Shown here one piece after another: positions 52,323 through 59,584 of a stretch of 64,000 nucleotides of DNA. This DNA comes from Algorimicrobium sp002414705 (GTDB lineage Bacteria > Bacteroidota > Bacteroidia > Flavobacteriales > Flavobacteriaceae). The position numbers were made by a program, and so were the translations under genes. The stretch's first letter is position 1; each line of letters begins with the position of its first letter. The stretch covers positions 62,001 to 126,000 of the forward strand of contig CAXAUF010000001.1 of the NCBI GenBank assembly GCA_963972425.1. Direction: 5' to 3'. The notes under the pieces were generated by a model that was not told the DNA's origin, did no database searches, and saw nothing but the letters and a program-made list of their open reading frames with translations.

Positions 52323-53054
52323 TTAAGAGTAAATGCCTCCATTAATATTTATAACCTCACCCGTAATATAAGACGCTTTTTTTGATGCTAAAAAAGAGAC
52401 AGCATAAGCTACTTCTTCTGGTTCCCCAAAACGGTTTATAGGTATCATGCTTTTTAATTCTTTTTCATCTAAAGCGGCTGTCATATCTGATTTTATAAAA
52501 CCAGGTGCTACAGCATTTACGGTAATATTTCGTTTTGCTACTTCTTGAGCTAATGCTTTTGTAGCTGCTACTAATGCGCCTTTTGCTGCGGAATAGTTAG
52601 TTTGTCCAGCTGTACCTTTAACGCCTGAAACTGACGCCACATTAATTATACGGCCATAACGATTACGCAATAGTTTTTGAATGAGATGATTGGTTACATT
52701 ATAAAATCCATTTAAGGATGTGTTTATAACATCTTGCCAATCTTCCGGTGGCATCCACATAAACAAGCCGTCTTTAGTAATACCAGCATTGTTAACAATA
52801 ACCTCAATTAACGCCTCTTTATTTTGCTCTTGCCACGCATCCAAAGTCGATTTTACTTGGTTAGCATCCGTAACATTAAATTGGATTATTTCGGCAGTTT
52901 TACCTAAAGCTTCAATATCTTTTTGAGTTTCTAAAGCAGCTTCTTTGTTGCTATTATAATTTATTAAGATGTGGTAATCAGAATCTTGTGCAAGTTGTTT
53001 GCAAATTGCTTTCCCAATTCCTCGAGAACCACCAGTTATTAAAGCACATTTCAT
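52323..53054 (-). CDS. 3-oxoacyl-ACP reductase (FabG type SDR)
   Basis: 243 residues. NADPH-binding loop GGSRGIGKAI near residue 8, NNAG in the middle, and the catalytic S-Y-K set in VASVSGVKGTAGQTNYSAAKGAL. It ends YITGEVININGGIYS as in FabG. It reduces 3-ketoacyl-ACP in polyene growth. The gene is 12 bases upstream of the FabB-like ketosynthase and 41 bases from the WG-repeat gene. Confidence 0.94.
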   Translation of the reverse strand: MKCALITGGSRGIGKAICKQLAQDSDYHILINYNSNKEAALETQKDIEALGKTAEIIQFNVTDANQVKSTLDAWQEQNKEALIEVIVNNAGITKDGLFMWMPPEDWQDVINTSLNGFYNVTNHLIQKLLRNRYGRIINVASVSGVKGTAGQTNYSAAKGALVAATKALAQEVAKRNITVNAVAPGFIKSDMTAALDEKELKSMIPINRFGEPEEVAYAVSFLASKKASYITGEVININGGIYS

Positions 53055-53095
53055 GTATTTATATTTTTCAGGCTATTGCTAATTAGTTTTCCAAA

Positions 53096-54223
53096 CTAAT
53101 GAAATAATTCTAAATTTTCAAACCATAAGTTATTTAATGGTTCACCTTTTGTTGTTAAATAAGTCCAAGATTTTTTCTTTTTAACGCGTGCAAGTCCGTT
53201 AATAAAGCCTTTTTGATTGTTTTTTGAGAAAATTGAAAATCCGCCAGCTGTTATTTCATAATCTTCAGGAATTACTAACTCACCTTTTGTATTTATAAAA
53301 CCCCATTCTTTTCCAGTAGTAACAGGTGCTAAACCACTTTCACTAAAAATTTCAGCATCTTTATATTGAAAAGGAATAATAACGTCTCCAGACGTATTAA
53401 TATAACCCCATTCTTTTCCGTAATTTACTGGTGCTAATCCATTTATGAATGCACGTGCTTTATCAAATTTTGGTTCAATAATCCACTCACCTTTGGTGTT
53501 TATGAATCCTATTTTACCATCTTTTTTAGCGTATGTATTTTCTGCATTATGGGAAAAATCCCAAATTTTTTCAGCACCAGAAATTTCTTTAAATTCACCA
53601 TTAATAATCAGTCCGTAGCGTTCGCCAAGATTGGCTACAACTTGTCCATTGTTCATGTTACTAACACCGTCATATTCTGTTTTTACTACATATTTCCCAG
53701 TACCATCTACCAATCCCCATTTTTCATTTTCTAATACTTTAGCAGAACCATTTTCGAAATCGAACACTTTCGTGAATTTTGGTTCAATAACAATTTCTCC
53801 TTTAGTATTTATAAATCCAACACCAGATTCTTTGCGGATAATAGCATAACCATTTTCAAAATCATAAACCTTATCGGTAATTACATCTTTTAAAACGTGT
53901 TCGCCTTTTTTATTGATATAAATCCAGTTTTTATCTTTTAAAACAACGGCTATTCCTGAATTAAAACCTTTAGTTTTATCAAATTGTGGCTCGATAACCC
54001 ATTCGCCTTTACGGTTAATAAAACCCCATGATTTTTTGTCTAAAGAGGCTTCTGCTAAATCATCTGAAAAGTTTTTTGCTACCTTAAACTGTGGCTTAAT
54101 ATGCCAAGTCCCGGTTTTTGTAATGTAGCCATAATCGCCCTTTTCATTAGCTAATGCTAATTCTTGAGCATGAACAGAAATTCCTAAAAAAAGTAGAATT
54201 ACGAAGAATGCTGTTGTTTTCAT
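53096..54223 (-). CDS. Secreted WG-repeat protein in the flexirubin operon
   Basis: 375 residues with a signal peptide (TTAFFVILLFLGISVHAQ). Almost the whole mature protein is made of WG (KWG) repeats, about a dozen units of the form W-G-[FY]-I-[ND]-x-K-G-[ED], such as WGFINTKGE and WGYINTSGD, each followed by VIEPKF-like strands. WG-repeat proteins are thought to be extracellular or periplasmic binding scaffolds; function is unknown. Its position as second gene of a pigment operon, 11 bases after the ammonia-lyase gene, is not expected from pathway chemistry. It may be a passenger or a surface partner. Confidence 0.85.
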   Translation of the reverse strand: MKTTAFFVILLFLGISVHAQELALANEKGDYGYITKTGTWHIKPQFKVAKNFSDDLAEASLDKKSWGFINRKGEWVIEPQFDKTKGFNSGIAVVLKDKNWIYINKKGEHVLKDVITDKVYDFENGYAIIRKESGVGFINTKGEIVIEPKFTKVFDFENGSAKVLENEKWGLVDGTGKYVVKTEYDGVSNMNNGQVVANLGERYGLIINGEFKEISGAEKIWDFSHNAENTYAKKDGKIGFINTKGEWIIEPKFDKARAFINGLAPVNYGKEWGYINTSGDVIIPFQYKDAEIFSESGLAPVTTGKEWGFINTKGELVIPEDYEITAGGFSIFSKNNQKGFINGLARVKKKKSWTYLTTKGEPLNNLWFENLELFH

Positions 54224-54234
54224 AAGTATATATT

Positions 54235-55761
54235 TTATGTTTTATTATTAATGATATAATCTTTAACAAGGTTAACATAAGGATACATAATAACGTCTTC
54301 TTTAAAAACAGGAACTATTTTGCGAATAGCATCATACATTTTTCTTGTTTTTGAAGAAATACCATCTTGAACTTCAAGAAATTCAATGGCTTGTACTATG
54401 GTAATTAATTCAATAGCAACTACTTCAAACGCATTTTCAATAACCTTTTTAGTAATTAAAGCAGAATTGGTACCCATACTAACAATATCCTGATTGTCAT
54501 TATTATTTGGGATACTATGAACGTACATTGGGTTGGAAAGCATTTGGTTTTCCGCTGTAGTTGATGTTGCCGTGAATTGAACACCTTGCATTCCAAAATT
54601 TAAACCAAGTTTTCCTAAATTAACAAAAGGCGGAAGCATATCATTTAATCTGGCGTTTAATAAGTAATTTAATTGACGCTCTGATAGCATACTCATTTTG
54701 GCTACTACAATTTTAAGCTTATCCATTTCTAATGACACATAATCGCCATGGAAATTTCCACCGTGATATACATGTTTCTTTTCAACATCTACAATAGGGT
54801 TGTCGTTTGCTGAATTGACTTCTTCTATTAAAATATTTTCAACAGAATTAAGCGTATCTAAAACAGGACCAAGAATTTGTGGTACACAACGTAGAGAATA
54901 ATATTCCTGTACTTTTTCTTTAAAAACAGACACATCCTCATTTTTACTATATAAATGGTGTTCTCTTTTACGTGTTAGCTTGCTATCTTGTAAATGCTCG
55001 CGCATGCTTTCTGCTATTTGACGCTGTCCAATATGTCTTTTAGATTGGTTTAATTCATAAGATAAATGATCATCGTAAGCTTTTACAATTTCATTAATAG
55101 CAGCAGAACTACTGGTCATCCAACCTAATAATTGACGTGAATACAACGTGTTTACAATACCAATACCTGTCATGACTGACGTTCCGTTCATGAGTGCTAA
55201 ACCTTCACGCAACTCAACAGAAATGGGTTTTAAATTTTCGATTTCAAAAACGTCTTTTGTACTTTTGCGGTTGCCTTTATAGAATACTTCGCCTTCGCCA
55301 ATTAACACGAGCGCTAAATGTGCTAATTGAACCAAATCACCACTAGCACCAACACCACCATGTTCATAAATTAAGGGTGTAATGTTACGGTTTATTAATT
55401 CTGCCATGAGTTCAATTACCGAAACATGAACACCAGAATGTCCTAATGATAACGTGTTTAGTCTGGCAAGCATGGCAGCTTTTACATACATTGGCGCAAT
55501 AGGTTGCCCAGTTCCTGATGCATGACTGCGAATTAAATTGTATTGGAGCTGAATACGCTGTGAATCTTCAATTTTATATTGTGCCATGGGTCCAAAACCC
55601 GTATTGACACCATAAATGACTTTGTTTTCGGAAAATTCTTTTAAAAAATTGAAACTATTTTTTACGGTTTCAATTACTGCTTCGTCTATCTGAATAGGTT
55701 CATTTTTAAAAATTACTTTATAAAAATCTTCTATTTCTAATTTCCCTTTAAATTTAAGCAT
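54235..55761 (-). CDS. Aromatic amino acid ammonia-lyase (HAL/PAL/TAL family), probable tyrosine ammonia-lyase
   Basis: 508 residues, the usual size for bacterial HAL/TAL. The MIO cofactor tripeptide Ala139-Ser140-Gly141 is in GGVGASGDLVQLAHLAL. The catalytic tyrosine loop NKVIYGVNTGFGP and NLIRSHASGTG are present. The substrate-selecting pair is Ser79-His80, which does not equal the His-Leu of Rhodobacter TAL and is also seen in histidine lyases, so tyrosine specificity rests on context. As first gene of the flexirubin operon it would make 4-coumarate, the aryl starter of the polyene. No other hut genes are near, which argues against histidine degradation. Confidence 0.88.
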   Translation of the reverse strand: MLKFKGKLEIEDFYKVIFKNEPIQIDEAVIETVKNSFNFLKEFSENKVIYGVNTGFGPMAQYKIEDSQRIQLQYNLIRSHASGTGQPIAPMYVKAAMLARLNTLSLGHSGVHVSVIELMAELINRNITPLIYEHGGVGASGDLVQLAHLALVLIGEGEVFYKGNRKSTKDVFEIENLKPISVELREGLALMNGTSVMTGIGIVNTLYSRQLLGWMTSSSAAINEIVKAYDDHLSYELNQSKRHIGQRQIAESMREHLQDSKLTRKREHHLYSKNEDVSVFKEKVQEYYSLRCVPQILGPVLDTLNSVENILIEEVNSANDNPIVDVEKKHVYHGGNFHGDYVSLEMDKLKIVVAKMSMLSERQLNYLLNARLNDMLPPFVNLGKLGLNFGMQGVQFTATSTTAENQMLSNPMYVHSIPNNNDNQDIVSMGTNSALITKKVIENAFEVVAIELITIVQAIEFLEVQDGISSKTRKMYDAIRKIVPVFKEDVIMYPYVNLVKDYIINNKT

Positions 55762-55797
55762 CTATGATATATTGTTTTTTTTCAATAAGTTTGTATG

Positions 55798-55822
55798 AAT
55801 AACTAGCACTAAAGTAGTTATT
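55798..55822. promoter_or_regulatory. Inverted repeat in the divergent promoter region (putative operator)
   Basis: AATAACTA (55798-55805) and TAGTTATT (55815-55822) are exact reverse complements, 9 bases apart. It lies just downstream of the minus-strand -7 box at 55830-55837, near the expected transcript start of the pigment operon, and 41 bases before the divergent flavoprotein gene. A regulator binding here could control both directions. No regulator gene is seen inside the cluster. Confidence 0.45.
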
Positions 55823-55829
55823 TGGACTG

Positions 55830-55837
55830 CAAATTTA
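55830..55837 (-). promoter_or_regulatory. Putative -7 box of the flexirubin operon
   Basis: The minus strand reads TAAATTTG, an exact TAnnTTTG match, 69 bases upstream of the ammonia-lyase start. A -33 TTG is not clear, which may mean activator dependence. It is the only good promoter found ahead of the 33-kb minus-strand run. Confidence 0.5.
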
Positions 55838-55862
55838 TAATAATTAATGAATTAATACTACT

Positions 55863-57119
55863 ATGGCAACAAGTGATATGAAAGTAGATGTTTTAGTTAT
55901 TGGTGCAGGACCATCAGGCTGTGTAGCTTCCGCTTATTTACATCAGCAAGGATTAAACGTTAAAGTAGTAGAAAAAACAACGTTTCCAAGATTTGTAATT
56001 GGTGAAAGTTTATTGCCAAGATGTATGGATCATTTTGAAGAAGTTGGCTTGATAGATGCTTTAAAAGCTGCGAATTTTGAAATAAAACGTGGTGCGCGCT
56101 TTATGAAAGGTGATGTTGTTTGTAATTTTGATTTTAGCGATAAGCATTCTGAAGGTTGGGATTGGACTTGGCAAGTGCCTCGTGCAGATTTTGATGCCAT
56201 TTTAGCTAACGAAGTTGAAAAAATGGGTGTTAATATTTCTTTTGAACACGAAGTTGTTGCCGTAGAAATTGACGATAATGGCTCATCCACAACAACCATT
56301 AATGATGCAGAAGGTAATCCATACAACGTAGAAGCCAAATTTATTGTAGATTCCAGTGGCTATGGACGTGTTTTGCCACGTTTATTGAATTTAGATAAGC
56401 CATCCAGTATTCCAGAACATTCATCAATTTTCGGTCATGTTAAGGATGTTAATAGACCTGAAGGAAAAGAAGGCACGTTAATTACTTTTGATGTGCTAGA
56501 TAAAGATACTTGGTTTTGGGTAATTCCGTTTTCTAATGGGAATACCAGTTTGGGTTTTGTTGGAAAAAATGATTTTATTGATTCTTTTGAAGGTGACACA
56601 ACCGAACGTTTACAAAACATGTTTAAGCAATCTGATTATTATCATGAGCGTTTTAAAGATGCGCCATTATTGTTTGAGCCTAAAAGTATTAGAAACTACT
56701 CTAAGGCGGTGACAAAATTTTATGGGAAGGGTTTTGTTTTAACAGGAAATAGTGCCGAATTTTTAGATCCTGTTTTTTCGTCTGGTGTTACATTTGCTAC
56801 AGAATCTGCCTTAAAGTCTGCTAAATTAATTAGTAAGCAGTTACAAGGAAAACCGGTTGATTGGGAAGAAGATTATTCCAATTATATTAAATCTGGTGTA
56901 GATGTGTTTTCAACGTATGTAAAAGAATGGTACACTGGAAATTTACAAACGTTATTCTTCCACAGACCAGAAAACCTAGAAGTTAAGCGTCAAATATGTG
57001 CTGTTTTAGCTGGTTATGTTTGGGATGATACTAACCCGTTTGTTACCAAGCACAACCGTATAGTAAAATCTTTAGCACATTTAATTAATATGGAAAAAGA
57101 AAAAAGCGCTTCTGTTTAG
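55863..57119 (+). CDS. Flavin-dependent halogenase/monooxygenase-like protein
   Basis: 418 residues. FAD loop GAGPSG at 14-19, GESLLPR near 48-53, and GNSAEFLDPVFSSGV for the FAD ribityl part. The halogenase signature W-x-W-x-I-P is present as W217-F-W219-V-I221-P222, and Lys75 in FEIKRGARF sits where many halogenases carry the catalytic lysine. Close relatives also include plain FAD hydroxylases. It is transcribed divergently from the flexirubin operon, sharing 101 intergenic bases. Chlorinated and ring-hydroxylated flexirubins are known, so it could chlorinate or hydroxylate the aryl ring. The choice between them is open. Confidence 0.8.
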   Translation: MATSDMKVDVLVIGAGPSGCVASAYLHQQGLNVKVVEKTTFPRFVIGESLLPRCMDHFEEVGLIDALKAANFEIKRGARFMKGDVVCNFDFSDKHSEGWDWTWQVPRADFDAILANEVEKMGVNISFEHEVVAVEIDDNGSSTTTINDAEGNPYNVEAKFIVDSSGYGRVLPRLLNLDKPSSIPEHSSIFGHVKDVNRPEGKEGTLITFDVLDKDTWFWVIPFSNGNTSLGFVGKNDFIDSFEGDTTERLQNMFKQSDYYHERFKDAPLLFEPKSIRNYSKAVTKFYGKGFVLTGNSAEFLDPVFSSGVTFATESALKSAKLISKQLQGKPVDWEEDYSNYIKSGVDVFSTYVKEWYTGNLQTLFFHRPENLEVKRQICAVLAGYVWDDTNPFVTKHNRIVKSLAHLINMEKEKSASV

Positions 57120-57128
57120 AAACGCTTT
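57103..57128. terminator. Terminator hairpin overlapping the flavoprotein stop codon
   Basis: AAAGCG (57103-57108) pairs with CGCTTT (57123-57128), then after one mismatch TTCT (57110-57113) with AGAA (57118-57121), loop GTTT. The T-rich tract follows on the minus strand, so it is best as terminator of the convergent gene at 57155. The stop codon of the flavoprotein gene lies inside the stem. Confidence 0.6.
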
Positions 57129-57154
57129 CTAGATTAATTGAGTAGTATTAAATA

Positions 57155-57754
57155 TTATTTGGCTTTTTTCTGTATCGTTTTAGCTAACTCTTTAGCTAAT
57201 TTGGCATAACCTTCAGAAATACGATAGCCCGAATTATAGTCGTAACCCATAGCGCCTTTACCTTCAATTTTAGTATATTCAACTGCAAATATAATAGTGT
57301 TTGGAGCATCTGTTTTATAAACATATAGGGTAGCTTCTACTTTCGCATTCTGACGCATAACGCCTACATTGTAACCAGGATATAGCATGGTGGTATGGAT
57401 TTTCATGGTATATTCAGCGCCAATACCTTTCCCTACTTTTACTTCACCATCGTCGAAACGCTTATTAAATGATTCAATAAATTTTGGTTCGTATCGATTT
57501 TCACGATCAGCAAACCAGTTTTTCTTAAATTCTTCGCCAGTTCCTTCTTCTTTGTCGTCGCGTTTGTTCATTTTATCTTCTAAAAATGCGTCTTCAGAAT
57601 CAAATTTTGGAATCTGTAAATCGGTATATTCAAATACCAAGTTATAAGCTGAAATTCCTTTCAGGTCTTTCCAATCGCCTTCAGTAATTTTTGTTTTTTG
57701 TGCGAAAATGGTCGTAGACACCAGTAATAATGTAAATACTAAAATATTTTTCAT
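57155..57754 (-). CDS. Secreted protein of unknown function
   Basis: 199 residues with a signal peptide (VFTLLLVSTTIFAQ, cleavage near residue 18). The mature part is charged in the middle (EDKMNKRDDKEEGTGEEFKK) and strand-rich later (AEYTMKIHTTMLYPGYNVG; KVEATLYVYKT), ending in a helix (ISEGYAKLAKELAKTIQKKAK). This looks like a common flavobacterial periplasmic family, but I know no function. It stands alone between convergent flavoprotein and upstream threonine dehydrogenase genes. Confidence 0.75.
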   Translation of the reverse strand: MKNILVFTLLLVSTTIFAQKTKITEGDWKDLKGISAYNLVFEYTDLQIPKFDSEDAFLEDKMNKRDDKEEGTGEEFKKNWFADRENRYEPKFIESFNKRFDDGEVKVGKGIGAEYTMKIHTTMLYPGYNVGVMRQNAKVEATLYVYKTDAPNTIIFAVEYTKIEGKGAMGYDYNSGYRISEGYAKLAKELAKTIQKKAK

Positions 57755-57865
57755 GTTGTTTTAATATATTGGTTATGAGGCTAAAATAGTAAAACTCCAA
57801 CACATAAAATATACGATGAATTACGTATTTTTCTAAATAAACTAAAAGTGGATTAATAATAAAGT

Positions 57866-58819
57866 TTAGCTACTAACTTTTGCTGTCAAATTAGTAAGCA
57901 TGTTATCCGTAATATCATCTAAAGAAAACTGATGTTTCCAATTCCAATCTTTACGAGCATCTTGGTCGTCAATACTACTAGGCCAAGAATCGGCAATTTC
58001 TTGACGGAAATCTGGATTATATTCAATGGTAAAGTCCTTTAAATGCTTTTTAATTGAAGCCACCATATCTTTTGGTGTAAAACTAATTGCAGATAGGTTA
58101 TACGATGAGCGAATTTTAATGCTACTAGCAGGTGCTTCCATAATTTGTACGGTTGCTTTAATAGCGTCTTCCATATACATCATAGGAAGTTCTGTGTTTT
58201 CAGACAAAAAGCAATCGTAATGATTATTTGCAATAGCTTTATGGTAAATATCTACAGCATAATCTGTAGTTCCACCTCCTGGTAATGTTTTCCAACTAAT
58301 AATTCCTGGGTAGCGAATGCTTCTAACATCTACACCGTATTTATTAAAGTAATATTCACACCAACGTTCACCAACTTGTTTGGTAATACCATAAACAGTG
58401 GTAGGTTCCATGATGGTATATTGAGGCGTTTCTGTTTTTGGCGTAGTAGGTCCAAATACGGCAATACTTGATGGCCAAAATATTTTTTTAATTTGTCCGT
58501 TTTTAGCTAAATCCAGAACGTTAAATAAAGTACTCATATTTAAATCCCAAGCTTTCATTGGGAATTTTTCACCAGTAGCGCTCAACATAGCAGCCATAAG
58601 GTACACCGTGTTTATTTCATATTTTTCAATACAAACTTTTAAGCTAGTAGGATCTTGAGCATCTAAAATTTCAAAAAGACCAGAGTTTACAATATCTAAA
58701 TTTGTATAGCTAATATCACTAGCAACCACTTGGTCATCGCCATGAATTTCTCGTAATTTATGAGTTAGTTCTGAACCAATTTGGCCACAAGCACCAATGA
58801 TTAAAATTTTAGATTTCAT
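57866..58819 (-). CDS. L-threonine 3-dehydrogenase, NAD-dependent epimerase type
   Basis: 317 residues, extended SDR. NAD loop GACGQIG at about 8-14 and catalytic Y-x3-K in TVYGITKQVGER. The substrate-specific pieces of the SDR-type threonine dehydrogenase are present (RSIRYPGIISWKTLPGGG and DIYHKAI). It oxidises L-threonine to 2-amino-3-oxobutyrate with NAD, the first step to glycine. The type was described from psychrophilic Flavobacterium. Plain UDP-sugar epimerase activity is less likely given these motifs. Monocistronic. Confidence 0.9.
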   Translation of the reverse strand: MKSKILIIGACGQIGSELTHKLREIHGDDQVVASDISYTNLDIVNSGLFEILDAQDPTSLKVCIEKYEINTVYLMAAMLSATGEKFPMKAWDLNMSTLFNVLDLAKNGQIKKIFWPSSIAVFGPTTPKTETPQYTIMEPTTVYGITKQVGERWCEYYFNKYGVDVRSIRYPGIISWKTLPGGGTTDYAVDIYHKAIANNHYDCFLSENTELPMMYMEDAIKATVQIMEAPASSIKIRSSYNLSAISFTPKDMVASIKKHLKDFTIEYNPDFRQEIADSWPSSIDDQDARKDWNWKHQFSLDDITDNMLTNLTAKVSS

Positions 58820-58843
58820 GACGTGTTTTTTTTAAAAATCATT

Positions 58844-58851
58844 CAAAAATA
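58844..58851 (-). promoter_or_regulatory. Putative -7 box for the threonine dehydrogenase gene
   Basis: The minus strand reads TATTTTTG, an exact TAnnTTTG match, 25 bases upstream of the start codon. No clear -33 box. Confidence 0.4.
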
Positions 58852-58946
58852 ACAAGAATTTACTGATGAAATGATAAATTTAACTAAAAATAATAGGCGT
58901 AAAATAAACTATTATTATATTTAATAGCTAATATCCACTAATACAA

Positions 58947-58954
58947 TATATTTG
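58947..58954 (+). promoter_or_regulatory. Putative -7 box for the lipoprotein gene at 58976
   Basis: TATATTTG is an exact TAnnTTTG match 21 bases before the ATG. No clear -33 box. Confidence 0.45.
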
Positions 58955-58975
58955 TAGTAACCTCTAGAAAAAAAT

Positions 58976-59488
58976 ATGAAAAACATTTTTTTAATACTTG
59001 TTTTGTGCTTGGTATCATGTCAGGAAACCAAAACAGAAACGGACCAAGTACAAACCGACAACTTATTAAGTGAATTGGTAACGAAAGAAGATATAATAGC
59101 TTTAAAATTTACCGATTTTATAGCAGATGCTAACGTTGAAAAAATTATTAGCGGTTGGGCTAAATATCGTGAATTAAATACCATTATTTTAGATGTGAAA
59201 TCTGGAAATTTATCCTTTTTTAAATCTAATGAAGAAATTGTGGCAGCACTCAATAAGGATCTAAAAACGACAATTCCAGAAGCTATAAATTCGCCACTTA
59301 TTTTATCTCGTGTTATTGCGGTTGAAACTAAAATATACAAATTAGAAGGTGTTGTTAATTTAACTACTCCAACAAAAGAATCGCTATTGGAATCTGTAAA
59401 AGAATTACTTGTTGCATTTTCAAATTTAAATCTCCAAATGAACAAGAAAGTAGAAAAAGAGTCTCAAAAGATTGTAAAACCCTATTAA
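58976..59488 (+). CDS. Small lipoprotein, unknown function
   Basis: 170 residues. The lipoprotein signal ends LVSC with lipidation at C15. The mature part is predicted helical and charged (ETKTETDQVQTDNLLSEL; KESLLESVKELLVAFSNLN). No family recognised. An open frame of similar length exists on the opposite strand, but the lipobox and the promoter box upstream favour this strand. It lies 96 bases before the M13 peptidase gene and may share its transcript. Confidence 0.75.
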   Translation: MKNIFLILVLCLVSCQETKTETDQVQTDNLLSELVTKEDIIALKFTDFIADANVEKIISGWAKYRELNTIILDVKSGNLSFFKSNEEIVAALNKDLKTTIPEAINSPLILSRVIAVETKIYKLEGVVNLTTPTKESLLESVKELLVAFSNLNLQMNKKVEKESQKIVKPY

Positions 59489-59584
59489 TAATTGTTTTTA
59501 TTAATTTTTTGTTAATATATAGTTCATTATAATTTCCAAAAATCAAATAGTAGTAAATTGTATCGTTAAATAAACACAAAACTT

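Noticed and set aside
54235..55761. Histidine ammonia-lyase (hutH) of histidine degradation
   Set aside because: No hutU, hutI or hutG neighbours, and it heads a pigment operon that needs an aryl acid; residual doubt is recorded under findings.
59020..59445. 141-codon frame on the minus strand, opposite the small lipoprotein gene
   Set aside because: The plus-strand frame has a lipobox and an upstream promoter box; the minus frame has neither and looks like an antisense shadow.
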